DNA from: Faecalicatena_A orotica | GTDB taxonomy: Bacteria; Bacillota; Clostridia; Lachnospirales; Lachnospiraceae | Strand: one strand, 5' to 3' | Length of the DNA stretch: 64,000 nt | NCBI RefSeq assembly: GCF_040545875.1 | Contig: NZ_JBEPMR010000009.1 | Shown here: positions 17,533 to 25,975 of the stretch, piece by piece | How the letters are laid out: each line of letters starts with the position of its first letter | Numbering within the stretch: position 1 is the first letter of the stretch | Notes under the pieces: model-generated | The model's database searches: none | The model's input: only the letters and a program-made list of their open reading frames with translations | Told to the model about the DNA's origin: nothing | Translations under genes and position numbers: made by a program

Positions 17533-17617
17533 TGTCGCTAAGGTTCGAAAGAACCGAACCTAAGCCGACAGGATGTACTTTACAACATAAGGTTCGATAG
17601 GACCGAACCTAAGTTGT
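17533..17617 (+). repeat. Twin tandem hairpins between ntpE and ntpC
   Basis: Two near-identical 25-base cores (17540-17564 and 17589-17613) differ at two positions and are 49 bases apart. In each, AGGTTCG pairs with CGAACCT around a 7-base loop. Each core is enclosed by its own distinct outer stem: TGTCG (17533-17537) with CGACA (17566-17570), and ACAAC (17582-17586) with GTTGT (17613-17617). The pair lies entirely between a stop codon and the next ribosome site. There is no T-run, so these are not simple terminators. Confidence 0.75.
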
Positions 17618-17638
17618 CAAAGCAAGGAGGTTTATATT

Positions 17639-18610
17639 TTGAATGATTTAGAATATACTTACGCGGTTGCGCGTATACGTGCTTTGGAGACCTCTTTGAT
17701 TTCCAGTACCGATATCGAGAGGCTGATGGCCTGCCAGGATGAAGAGCAGTGTCTTCAGTTCTTAAGCGAGAAGGGCTGGGGAGACGGGACAGGGTCTATG
17801 GACGCTTCTGCCATGCTCACCAGGGAAGAGGAGAAGACATGGGAAGTCATTGACGATGTCGCTCCCGACTTGTCCGTGTTTGATGTGCTTTCTTATCCGA
17901 AACTTTACCACAATCTGAAAGCAGCAATCAAGGAAGTGTGTACGGAGATGGAGAATAAGAATATTTTCTATGATGACTGTGCCATTCCGGGGAAAGAGAT
18001 GCTGCAGATCGTGCAGAATAAGGAATTTAGCCGTTTGCCCGGGAGAATGGGCGAGACGGCACAGGAAGCTTATGAGACACTGCTTCATACAAGGGACGGG
18101 CAGCTCTGCGATGTGATCGTGGACCGGGCGGCCCTGGAATCCATCTATGAGGCAGGGCAGAAGGCAGAGGACGAGATCATCAGGAATTATGCCGAGTCTA
18201 CAGTGGCAATTGCTGATATCAAGATTGCGGTACGCTCCCAGAAGACTGCAAAGTCACTGGATTTCATGAAGCGTGCTATGGCGCCCTGCCAGAGCATTAA
18301 TGTGGACCAGCTTGCAAAAGCGGCGGCAGGGGGGATGGATGCAATCCGTGAATACCTGCTTGGAACGACCTATGCAGAAGGTGCACAGGCGCTGGAGGAT
18401 TCTCCGTCCGCATTCGAACGCTGGTGTGATAACCGCATGATGGAAACGATCAGGCCGCAGAAATACAACTCGTTTTCTGTAGGTCCTCTGGTAGCATATG
18501 TGCTTGCCAGAGAAAATGAAATAAAGACAGTTCGGATTATCCTGACCGGAAAACAGAATGATTTTCCGGATGAAGCGATCCGGGAAAGGATAAGGGAGAT
18601 GTATGTATAA
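17639..18610 (+). CDS. ntpC: V-type ATPase subunit C (NtpC)
   Basis: This 323-residue protein is the funnel-shaped subunit (V-ATPase d / archaeal C type) that joins the central shaft to the proteolipid ring. It starts at TTG, and AAGGAGG (17624-17630) lies 8 bases upstream, which decides the start. The family look is seen in YTYAVARIRALETSL at the start and VAYVLARENEIKTVRIILTGK near the end. It follows the twin hairpins and overlaps ntpG by 8 bases. Confidence 0.9.
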   Translation: MNDLEYTYAVARIRALETSLISSTDIERLMACQDEEQCLQFLSEKGWGDGTGSMDASAMLTREEEKTWEVIDDVAPDLSVFDVLSYPKLYHNLKAAIKEVCTEMENKNIFYDDCAIPGKEMLQIVQNKEFSRLPGRMGETAQEAYETLLHTRDGQLCDVIVDRAALESIYEAGQKAEDEIIRNYAESTVAIADIKIAVRSQKTAKSLDFMKRAMAPCQSINVDQLAKAAAGGMDAIREYLLGTTYAEGAQALEDSPSAFERWCDNRMMETIRPQKYNSFSVGPLVAYVLARENEIKTVRIILTGKQNDFPDEAIRERIREMYV

Positions 18611-18923
18611 AATAGCAGTGCTTGGCGATTATGACAGCATATATGGTTTTGCGACACTGGGTTTAAGCATCTGCCCTGTCCAGAGCCGTGAGGAAGCGAA
18701 GGATAAGTTGAAACAGCTTGCTGAAGGAAAGTATGGGGTTATCTATATTACGGAAGCAATTGCTGCACAGCTGACCGATGTAATAGAAATGTATAAAGAA
18801 CGCACTCTGCCGGCGATTATCCAGATACCCGGAGTATCCGGCAATACCGGGGCGGGAGTGGAAGGCGTGAAAAAGACCGTGGAACAGGCGGTCGGATCAG
18901 ATATCCTGTTTTCACAGGAATGA
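18603..18923 (+). CDS. ntpG: V-type ATPase subunit F (NtpG)
   Basis: This 106-residue central-stalk subunit has the Rossmann-like start YKIAVLGDYDSIYGFATLG and the later segment GVIYITEAIAAQL, both typical of subunit F (called NtpG in E. hirae). It overlaps the end of ntpC by 8 bases, which suggests translational coupling, and precedes ntpA. Confidence 0.9.
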   Translation: MYKIAVLGDYDSIYGFATLGLSICPVQSREEAKDKLKQLAEGKYGVIYITEAIAAQLTDVIEMYKERTLPAIIQIPGVSGNTGAGVEGVKKTVEQAVGSDILFSQE

Positions 18924-18963
18924 TCAAACTTAAGCAGCACAAGAAGGAGGTAAATTCGTCGAA

Positions 18964-20730
18964 ATGAGTACTGGCATAATTAAAAAAGTTGCAGGACCTC
19001 TCGTTATTGCAGAGGGAATGCGCGACGCGAACATGTTTGACGTAGTTCGTGTAAGTAATCAAAGACTGATTGGCGAAATCATAGAGATACATGGCGACGA
19101 GGCTTCTATACAGGTATATGAGGAGACATCAGGACTTGGACCGGGAGAACCGGTTGAGTCAATGAACGTTCCTATGTCTGTAGAATTGGGGCCTGGCCTG
19201 ATTTCAAGTATCTATGACGGTATCCAGAGACCGCTGGATGATATCATGAAGATTTCCGGCAACAATCTGAAACGTGGAGTTGAGGTCCCGTCTCTGAAAA
19301 GGGACCTGAAGTGGGAATTTGTTCCGGTAAAAGCAGTCGGGGACGAAGTAGAGGCCGGAGACGTTATCGGTACGGTTCAGGAAACGATCGTTGTACAGCA
19401 GAAGATCATGGTGCCTTATGGTATCAAAGGAACGATTAAAGAGATTAAATCAGGAGAGTTTACGGTTGAAGAGACAGTAGCGGTAGTGGAGACTACTGAA
19501 GGGGATAAGGAACTTACCCTGATGCAGAAATGGCCGGTTCGTAAGGGCCGTCCGTATACAAAGAAACTGCCGCCGGAGATGCCGCTTGTAACCGGGCAGC
19601 GTGTTATTGATACGTTCTTCCCAATCGCAAAAGGCGGTGTGGCAGCAGTTCCGGGACCTTTCGGAAGCGGTAAGACTGTAATCCAGCACCAGCTTGCAAA
19701 ATGGGCGGAGGCAGATATCGTTGTTTATATCGGATGCGGTGAGCGTGGAAACGAGATGACGGACGTTCTGAACGAGTTCCCGGAACTGAAGGATCCGAAG
19801 ACAGGACAGTCACTGATGGAGAGGACGGTTTTGATTGCCAATACCTCTGACATGCCTGTTGCAGCCCGTGAAGCATCTATTTATACAGGAATTACCATTG
19901 CGGAGTATTTCCGTGACATGGGATTCTCCGTGGCCCTGATGGCCGATTCAACATCACGCTGGGCAGAGGCACTCCGTGAGATGTCTGGACGTCTGGAAGA
20001 GATGCCCGGTGAGGAAGGTTACCCTGCTTATCTGGGAAGCCGCCTTGCACAGTTCTATGAGAGGGCCGGCCATGTCATCTGTCTTGGAAAAGACGGAAGA
20101 GAGGGCGCGCTTTCAGCGATCGGAGCCGTGTCTCCTCCGGGTGGTGATATTTCTGAGCCGGTATCTCAGGCGACACTTCGTATCGTAAAGGTGTTCTGGG
20201 GACTGGATTCCGCACTTGCATATAAGAGACATTTCCCGGCAATCAACTGGCTGAACAGCTATTCTCTGTATCTGGATGATATGGAAAAATGGTTCAACGC
20301 GCAGGTTGCCCCTGACTGGATGGAAAACCGCCAGAAGATGATGTCACTTCTGCAGGAAGAGGCAGAATTGGAAGAAATCGTTAAGATGGTTGGTATGGAC
20401 GCCCTGTCTCCGACCGACCGTTTGAAAATGGAAGCTGCACGCTCTATCCGTGAGGACTTCCTGCACCAGAACTCCTTCCATGAGGTGGATACCTATACCT
20501 CACTGAAGAAGCAGCATATGATGATGAAACTGGTAATGGCATTCTATGAGAAGGCGGTGGCGGCGCTCGCAGAAGGCGCACCGCTCCAGAAGCTGATTAA
20601 CATGCCGGTCCGCGAGCAGATCGGACGTTTCAAGTATACACTGGAGGATGATCTGGATAAGGTATACGAGGAAGTTAAGAAAGAACTGCATGTAGAGATT
20701 GCCAATTCATTAGGGAAGGAGGACTTCTAA
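18964..20730 (+). CDS. ntpA: V-type ATPase catalytic subunit A (NtpA)
   Basis: This 588-residue catalytic subunit binds and hydrolyses (or makes) ATP. The Walker A motif GPFGSGKT is at 231-238, with the downstream GCGERGNEM and ALMADSTSRWAEALRE motifs. The extra non-homologous region that separates A from F-type beta subunits is present before the P-loop (about 115-190). AAGGAGG lies about 13 bases before the ATG, a rather long spacing, but there is no better start in frame. It is followed directly by ntpB. Confidence 0.96.
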   Translation: MSTGIIKKVAGPLVIAEGMRDANMFDVVRVSNQRLIGEIIEIHGDEASIQVYEETSGLGPGEPVESMNVPMSVELGPGLISSIYDGIQRPLDDIMKISGNNLKRGVEVPSLKRDLKWEFVPVKAVGDEVEAGDVIGTVQETIVVQQKIMVPYGIKGTIKEIKSGEFTVEETVAVVETTEGDKELTLMQKWPVRKGRPYTKKLPPEMPLVTGQRVIDTFFPIAKGGVAAVPGPFGSGKTVIQHQLAKWAEADIVVYIGCGERGNEMTDVLNEFPELKDPKTGQSLMERTVLIANTSDMPVAAREASIYTGITIAEYFRDMGFSVALMADSTSRWAEALREMSGRLEEMPGEEGYPAYLGSRLAQFYERAGHVICLGKDGREGALSAIGAVSPPGGDISEPVSQATLRIVKVFWGLDSALAYKRHFPAINWLNSYSLYLDDMEKWFNAQVAPDWMENRQKMMSLLQEEAELEEIVKMVGMDALSPTDRLKMEAARSIREDFLHQNSFHEVDTYTSLKKQHMMMKLVMAFYEKAVAALAEGAPLQKLINMPVREQIGRFKYTLEDDLDKVYEEVKKELHVEIANSLGKEDF

Positions 20731-22107
20731 ATGCCAAAAGAGTATAGAACTATACAGGAAGTAGCCGGCCCTCTGATGTTGGTGCGCGGCGTAGAGAATG
20801 TCTCCTATGATGAATTGGGAGAAATAGAACTTGCAAGCGGCGAGACCCGCCGGTGCAAAGTACTGGAGATCAACGGAAGTGACGCTCTGGTACAGTTGTT
20901 TGAAAGTGCAACAGGTATCAACCTGTCAAATAGTAAGGTACGTTTCCTTGGACGGAGCATGGAGCTCGGTGTATCGGAAGATATGCTTGGACGTGTATTC
21001 GACGGTCTGGGACGTCCGATTGATGAAGGCCCGGAGATTCTTCCGGATGCCCGTATGGATATCAACGGCCTGCCTATGAATCCTGCGGCAAGAAGCTACC
21101 CTGAGGAGTTTATCCAGACAGGTGTATCCGCTATCGATGGTCTGAATACGCTTGTACGTGGACAGAAACTGCCTATTTTCTCGGCTTCAGGTCTTCCACA
21201 TGCCCAGCTTGCGGCACAGATTGCAAGACAGGCGAAGGTCCGCGGAACCGATGAGAACTTCGCTGTTGTATTTGCTGCAATGGGTATCACATTTGAGGAA
21301 TCAAACTTCTTCATTGAAAGTTTTAAAGAAACAGGCGCAATCGACAGAACCGTCCTGTTTGTCAATCTGGCGAATGACCCTGCGATCGAGCGTATTGCGA
21401 CACCACGTATGGCGCTGACGGCAGCGGAATATCTTGCATTCGAAAAGAACATGCATGTCCTTGTTATTCTGACAGACATCACGAACTATGCAGACGCCCT
21501 GCGTGAGGTATCCGCCGCACGTAAGGAAGTACCGGGACGCCGTGGCTATCCAGGATATATGTATACGGACCTTGCTTCTCTTTATGAGAGAGCCGGACGC
21601 CAGAACGGCAAGACAGGAAGTATCACCATGATACCGATCCTCACAATGCCTGAGGATGATAAGACCCATCCGATTCCTGACCTGACAGGATATATTACAG
21701 AGGGGCAGATCATCTTAAGCCGTGATCTTTACCGGAAAGGTATTGCACCTCCGATCGACGTACTGCCGTCCTTGTCCCGTCTGAAGGATAAAGGTATCGG
21801 TGAAGGCAAGACACGTGCAGACCACTCCAACACGATGAACCAGCTTTTTGCCGCGTATGCGCGTGGTAAAGACGCGAAGGAACTGATGGTAATCTTAGGT
21901 GAAGCGGCACTGACAGATATTGACCTGATCTATGCTAAATTTGCTGATGCATTCGAAGCGGAGTATGTATCCCAGGGATATAATACAGACCGTGGAATTG
22001 AAGAAACATTAGACATCGGATGGAAATTACTCTCCATGCTGCCGAGAACAGAGCTCAAGCGTATCGATGATAAATTCCTGGATCAGTATTACGATGCAAA
22101 GGAATAA
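20731..22107 (+). CDS. ntpB: V-type ATPase subunit B (NtpB)
   Basis: This 458-residue non-catalytic nucleotide-binding subunit alternates with A in the hexamer head. As usual for B, the P-loop is degenerate (SASGLPHAQLAAQIARQA in place of GxxxxGKT). Conserved segments include VFAAMGITFEESNFF and GRRGYPGYMYTDLASLYERAG. The ATG follows the ntpA stop with no gap, and AAGGAGG lies inside the end of ntpA, so translation is probably coupled. Confidence 0.96.
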   Translation: MPKEYRTIQEVAGPLMLVRGVENVSYDELGEIELASGETRRCKVLEINGSDALVQLFESATGINLSNSKVRFLGRSMELGVSEDMLGRVFDGLGRPIDEGPEILPDARMDINGLPMNPAARSYPEEFIQTGVSAIDGLNTLVRGQKLPIFSASGLPHAQLAAQIARQAKVRGTDENFAVVFAAMGITFEESNFFIESFKETGAIDRTVLFVNLANDPAIERIATPRMALTAAEYLAFEKNMHVLVILTDITNYADALREVSAARKEVPGRRGYPGYMYTDLASLYERAGRQNGKTGSITMIPILTMPEDDKTHPIPDLTGYITEGQIILSRDLYRKGIAPPIDVLPSLSRLKDKGIGEGKTRADHSNTMNQLFAAYARGKDAKELMVILGEAALTDIDLIYAKFADAFEAEYVSQGYNTDRGIEETLDIGWKLLSMLPRTELKRIDDKFLDQYYDAKE

Positions 22108-22131
22108 CTGCAGAAGGAGAGGTGAGTATAT

Positions 22132-22803
22132 TTGGCATCCACACAAGTGAACCCGACCCGAATGGAACTGACCCGCCTGAAGAAGAAGCGGATGACAGCC
22201 ATCAGGGGCCATAAGCTGTTGAAAGATAAACGAGACGAGCTGATGCGCCAGTACCTGGACCTGGTAAGGGAAAACATGGAAGTGCGTTTACGGGTGGAAA
22301 AAGGAATACTTTCCGCCAACAAGAACTTTGTCATTGCCAAAGCCGGCATGTCAGAGGCGGCACTGAATACTGCCCTCATGGCACCGAAGCAGGAGATCAA
22401 CTTAGCCTGCGGCGAACAGAATGTCATGAGCGTTAATATACCGACCTTTGATTATAAAACAAGGACAGCAGATGAAAACGACATCTACTCCTATGGATTC
22501 GCATTCACGTCCAGCGACCTCGACGGCGCTGTAAAATCACTGGCAGACATCCTGCCGGATATGATCAGGCTTGCCGAATGCGAAAAGGCCTGCCAGCTGA
22601 TGGCAGCAGAGATAGAAAAGACAAGAAGACGTGTAAACGCCCTGGAACATGTAATCATTCCAGAGGCAGAAAAGAACATCAAGTACATCACGATGAAACT
22701 CGATGAGAACGAAAGAAGTACCCAGATCCGTCTCATGAAGGTGAAAGACATGATGCTCGAAGAGGCACACCACTACAAAGAAAAACAAGAATGCATGACC
22801 TAA
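22132..22803 (+). CDS. ntpD: V-type ATPase subunit D (NtpD)
   Basis: This 223-residue central-shaft subunit is mainly two long helices, as shown by the start NPTRMELTRLKKKRMTAIRGHKLLKDKRDELM and the end RRVNALEHVIIPEAEKNI (the family hallmark NALE). It starts at TTG with AAGGAGAGGTGA just upstream; no ATG is available in the right place. It is the last gene of the operon and is followed by a strong terminator. Confidence 0.92.
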   Translation: MASTQVNPTRMELTRLKKKRMTAIRGHKLLKDKRDELMRQYLDLVRENMEVRLRVEKGILSANKNFVIAKAGMSEAALNTALMAPKQEINLACGEQNVMSVNIPTFDYKTRTADENDIYSYGFAFTSSDLDGAVKSLADILPDMIRLAECEKACQLMAAEIEKTRRRVNALEHVIIPEAEKNIKYITMKLDENERSTQIRLMKVKDMMLEEAHHYKEKQECMT

Positions 22804-22822
22804 GAAAGTGAACAATTGTAAA

Positions 22823-22859
22823 AACATCCGTTATGAGAAATCATGGCGGATGTTTTTTT
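22823..22859 (+). terminator. Terminator of the V-ATPase operon
   Basis: AACATCCG (22823-22830) pairs with CGGATGTT (22847-22854). The stem continues through ATGA/TCAT to a GAAA loop, and seven T bases follow. Confidence 0.9.
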
Positions 22860-22877
22860 GGTGGGGAAAAGCCGATT

Positions 22878-22916
22878 AGGTACACCACAAAAGCCAAAAA
22901 GGTACACCACAAAAGC
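22878..22916 (+). repeat. 17-base direct repeat pair
   Basis: AGGTACACCACAAAAGC occurs at 22878-22894 and again at 22900-22916, exactly 22 bases apart. It sits directly before a large hairpin and after the ATPase terminator. Confidence 0.7.
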
Positions 22917-22917
22917 T

Positions 22918-22960
22918 AATTGGGGACGTAGTAAACCTTAAAAAGATTACGTCCCCAATT
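22918..22960 (+). repeat. Palindromic GGGGACGTA element / hairpin
   Basis: AATTGGGGACGTA (22918-22930) pairs perfectly with TACGTCCCCAATT (22948-22960) over 13 bases with a 17-base loop, followed shortly by TTTTTT. It can act as a terminator but also looks like a dispersed REP-like unit (GGGGAC core and GTAG). Confidence 0.65.
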
Positions 22961-23021
22961 AACGGTTTTTTGGTTTTCGCATATACTAACCATATAATGT
23001 CTTGAAATGGAAGTGTGTATT

Positions 23022-23567
23022 ATGAACCCTAAACTGCCGTATTACATGGCATATCCTATGCCGCTTGCTTATGATGATGAGAAGATTGAGCGCAGAGACT
23101 ATGAATATATGAAGAGCCTCTACCCGGGGGTGGCTAAAAAAGTTCTTCCATATGTGGAGGATGAGTGTGACAGGATGGAGTATCAGTGCAGTATGATGTA
23201 TGATGAATACCCGGATAAACTGCAGCTGCGAATGATGGGAAACCGGATTTATGATAATGTGAGAAAGCATGAGAAGGCCTTCTACGGGGATGGATATGAG
23301 GATGTTTTTCCGGAAAACGAAGTAGAGGATCAGGCAATACGTTTCCCCGGACGCCCATCAAGGCCGGAGCAAGGGGGACGTCCGCCAAGGCCGGGCAGGC
23401 CAGAGCAGGAGGAACGTCCGCCAAGACCGGGCAGACCGCCGCAGAACAGGCCGGGCCAGGGTGGCGGAAACCGTAACTGGCTGCGTGATCTGATTGATGT
23501 CATGCTGTATCAGGAACTGTACAAACGAAGATGCGATAACCGCCGGTGTCAGCGTAAATTTTACTAA
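23022..23567 (+). CDS. Uncharacterised Pro/Gly/Arg-rich protein
   Basis: This 181-residue protein is not recognised. It has an N-terminal globular part (about 1-90) rich in Tyr, Met and acidic residues (YMAYPMPLAYDDEKIERRDYEYM) and a low-complexity middle with GRPxRPGRP repeats (about 108-145). A short helical, basic, Cys-containing tail follows (RDLIDVMLYQELYKRRCDNRRCQ). The start at 23022 is favoured over 23007 because GGAAG lies 8-9 bases before it and TATAAT sits at 22993-22998, so the transcript would begin only about 20 bases upstream. The composition resembles surface or spore-coat-associated proteins of clostridia, but nothing here proves that. Confidence 0.6.
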   Translation: MNPKLPYYMAYPMPLAYDDEKIERRDYEYMKSLYPGVAKKVLPYVEDECDRMEYQCSMMYDEYPDKLQLRMMGNRIYDNVRKHEKAFYGDGYEDVFPENEVEDQAIRFPGRPSRPEQGGRPPRPGRPEQEERPPRPGRPPQNRPGQGGGNRNWLRDLIDVMLYQELYKRRCDNRRCQRKFY

Positions 23568-23637
23568 TTGAAAAAAATGTGATATAATGTCGCAGTATAT
23601 ATAATTAAAACAGGATAAAAACAAGGTGGAAATACTT

Positions 23638-24147
23638 ATGAGAAGTAATCTTATTTTTATAGGCATGCCTGCTGTCGGCAAGAGTACCATCGGTGTTGTT
23701 GTTGCAAAGAGGCTGGGCATGCATTTTATTGACACGGATCTTCTGATCCAGGAACAAGAAGGCCGGCTCCTGCGGGAGATTATTGCTGATGTTGGCGAGG
23801 ACGGATTCCTGAAAATTGAAAATCAGGTCAACCGGGATGTGAATGTAAAAAATGCGGTGATTTCACCCGGAGGCAGTGTCGTTTACTGCCATGAGGCGAT
23901 GCAGCATTTTAAAGAAATTGGAACAGTCGTATATTTAAAGGCTTCCTATCAAACAATAAAAAGAAGGATTCGGAGTCCCAGGAAAAGAGGAGTCGTCTTA
24001 AGAGAAGGGCAGACTTTTAAAGACCTGTACCATGAAAGGACAAAGCTGTTTGAACAGTATGCGGATATTACTGTCTGTGAGGATGGGTACCGGATTGAAC
24101 AGACGATTGAGAACGTGCTGAATGCGGTGGAAAGTCTTGGAAAATAA
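23638..24147 (+). CDS. Shikimate kinase-like protein
   Basis: This 169-residue P-loop kinase has the shikimate kinase fold markers: Walker A GMPAVGKST (9-17), the DTD motif (D32, D34), PGGS (77-80), an Arg-containing lid (about 113-124) and ERTKLFEQYAD near the end. One departure stands out. The usual F57-R58-x-x-E61 motif reads FLKIE, so the Arg that binds shikimate carboxylate is replaced by Leu. The substrate may therefore differ from shikimate. AAGGTGG supports the ATG at 23638; an in-frame GTG 12 bases earlier overlaps that site. It is 70 bases after the unknown gene and has no aromatic-pathway neighbours. Confidence 0.75.
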   Translation: MRSNLIFIGMPAVGKSTIGVVVAKRLGMHFIDTDLLIQEQEGRLLREIIADVGEDGFLKIENQVNRDVNVKNAVISPGGSVVYCHEAMQHFKEIGTVVYLKASYQTIKRRIRSPRKRGVVLREGQTFKDLYHERTKLFEQYADITVCEDGYRIEQTIENVLNAVESLGK

Positions 24148-24198
24148 GGTTACTGTTTACACCTTTCTGGCGTGCACGGCACGGTCTGAACAGTAACC
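24148..24198 (+). repeat. GTTACTGTT inverted repeat
   Basis: GGTTACTGTT (24148-24157) and AACAGTAACC (24189-24198) are perfect inverted repeats with a partly paired interior containing the palindrome CGTGCACG. The element begins right after the stop codon of the kinase-like gene. There is no T-run, so it resembles a dispersed palindromic repeat more than a terminator. Confidence 0.65.
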
Positions 24199-24235
24199 AA
24201 ATAGGGGCTTTGCGGGTACTGGAGGAAAAAATGAT

Positions 24236-24263
24236 TTTACAAATGTTCATTTTATGGTATAAT
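24236..24263 (+). promoter_or_regulatory. murA promoter
   Basis: TTTACA (24236-24241) and TATAAT (24258-24263) are spaced by 16 bases, with a TG extended -10 (TGGTATAAT). This lies about 90 bases before murA. Confidence 0.65.
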
Positions 24264-24353
24264 AACTTCGCATATCAAAAATCAGACTTGAAGGTAACAG
24301 GGGAATAATGATAAGGGATCACGATAACAATATCGGATAATCGAGGTGCGTTT

Positions 24354-25646
24354 ATGGAGCAATATATTATTAAAGGCGGCAGTCCGCTTGTAGGGGAAGT
24401 AGAGATAGGCGGGGCCAAGAATGCAGCACTTGCAATTCTGGCCGCGGCGATTATGACGGATGAGACCGTCCTGATTGACAATCTGCCGGATGTAAATGAT
24501 ATCAATGTTATGTTAGAAGCAATTGCCGGTATCGGTGCTATGGTACAGAGAATTGACAGGCATACAGTCAAGATTAACGGAAGCACGATCGGTGACTTTA
24601 ATATCGAATATGATTACATTAAGAAGATAAGGGCGTCCTACTATTTACTGGGAGCGCTGCTTGGCAAGTACAGAAGGGCGGAGGTTGCACTCCCGGGCGG
24701 ATGCAACATAGGGAGCCGCCCTATCGACCAGCATCTGAAGGGGTTCCGTGCCCTCGGTGCTGATGTAGACATTGAACACGGTAAGATTGTAGCAGATGCG
24801 GAAGTTCTCAGGGGAACACACCTTTATTTTGACGTTGTCACTGTCGGTGCTACGATCAATGTAATGATGGCAGCTGCTATGGCAGACGGTATTACAATCA
24901 TGGAGAACGTTGCAAAGGAACCTCATGTCGTTGACGTGGCGAACTTTTTGAACAGTATGGGTGCCAATATCAGGGGAGCCGGAACAGATGTGATTAAGAT
25001 CCGCGGAGTAAAGTCTCTCCACAAGTCTGAATATTCAATCATTCCGGATCAGATTGAGGCAGGAACATTTATGTTTGCAGCAGCAGCTACAAAAGGTGAC
25101 GTAACCGTTTTGAATGTAATTCCGAAGCATTTGGATGCAACTATTTCCAAGCTTGTAGATATCGGGTGCGAGGTAGAAGAATTTGATGATGCAGTCCGCG
25201 TGGTAGCCAAAGGCAGGCTGCGTTCGACGCAGGTCAAGACACTTCCATATCCCGGATATCCGACAGACATGCAGCCGCAGATCGGCGTAACACTTGCACT
25301 GGCAACGGGAACAAGTACGATTACGGAGAGTATTTTTGAGAACCGTTTTAAATACTTAGACGAGCTGGCAAGGATGGGTGCCGTGATTAAGGTGGAAGGT
25401 AATTCCGCAACGATCGAGGGTGTGGAAGCGTTTTCAGGAGCACGGGTAAGCGCCCCGGACCTTCGGGCGGGTGCAGCACTGTGTATTGCAGGGCTGGCTA
25501 CAGATGGAATTACAATTATTGACGATATCGTATATATCCAGAGGGGATATGAGCGGTTTGAAGAAAAACTCCGCGGCATAGGCGGAATGATTGAGAAAGT
25601 ATCCAGCGAGAAGGAGATTCAGAAGTTTAAGCTGAAAGTCGGCTGA
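24354..25646 (+). CDS. murA: UDP-N-acetylglucosamine 1-carboxyvinyltransferase
   Basis: This 430-residue enzyme transfers enolpyruvate from PEP to UDP-GlcNAc in the first committed step of peptidoglycan synthesis in the cytosol. K22 and N23 (GGAKNAAL) and the catalytic Cys C117 in PGGCNIGSRP are present, so it has the normal fosfomycin-sensitive Cys. GAGGTG precedes the ATG. The length is normal. Gram-positives often carry two copies, and this could be either paralogue. Confidence 0.95.
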   Translation: MEQYIIKGGSPLVGEVEIGGAKNAALAILAAAIMTDETVLIDNLPDVNDINVMLEAIAGIGAMVQRIDRHTVKINGSTIGDFNIEYDYIKKIRASYYLLGALLGKYRRAEVALPGGCNIGSRPIDQHLKGFRALGADVDIEHGKIVADAEVLRGTHLYFDVVTVGATINVMMAAAMADGITIMENVAKEPHVVDVANFLNSMGANIRGAGTDVIKIRGVKSLHKSEYSIIPDQIEAGTFMFAAAATKGDVTVLNVIPKHLDATISKLVDIGCEVEEFDDAVRVVAKGRLRSTQVKTLPYPGYPTDMQPQIGVTLALATGTSTITESIFENRFKYLDELARMGAVIKVEGNSATIEGVEAFSGARVSAPDLRAGAALCIAGLATDGITIIDDIVYIQRGYERFEEKLRGIGGMIEKVSSEKEIQKFKLKVG

Positions 25647-25975
25647 AGAGAATCTGGAAGTGTCAGAAGGGCGCCTGCTCCATATATCTGGAAAGGCACA
25701 TTTTTTCCGGTGCCAAGGCAGGACAGCTGTGCGAACTAATAAGAACAGGCGGGAAGATACAGGCCATGAGGCTATGTATTTTCCCGCTTTTTTACGAAGA
25801 AAATGCATCATGCGAAGTAAAAAGTCCTCCGGGCGGGATGCACATTCCCAAATAAGGTATATAACAGGAGAAAAATTCCTGCGTAAATTATCAGGAGAAG
25901 GTCTTGACTTTTATTCCGTGGTATGCAATGGTTTTGTATATATGGTTTGGATTTGCAAATGAGGAGGCTGTAAAT
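25647..25975. other. Intergenic region, terminator only
   Basis: This gap of about 330 bases after murA holds a clear terminator (25749-25793). The rest shows no convincing gene. A 100-codon open frame through it crosses the terminator and is not believed. TTGACT at 25904-25909 could be a -35 box for the next gene but lacks a good -10 at the right distance. Confidence 0.5.
25749..25793 (+). terminator. Terminator after murA
   Basis: GCGGGAAGATACA (25749-25761) pairs with TGTATTTTCCCGC (25775-25787), with an inner GGCC/GGCT segment, and six T bases follow. Confidence 0.88.

Noticed and set aside
17540..17613. Two 25-base repeats considered as a minimal CRISPR array
   Set aside because: There are only two units, each with its own matching outer stem, inside an ATPase operon and with no cas genes.
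17589..17613. GGTTCGA motif considered as a tRNA T-arm
   Set aside because: No acceptor, D or anticodon stems can be drawn around it.
25660..25962. Open frame of 100 codons after murA
   Set aside because: It runs straight through a strong terminator (25749-25793), lacks a ribosome site and shows no family resemblance.
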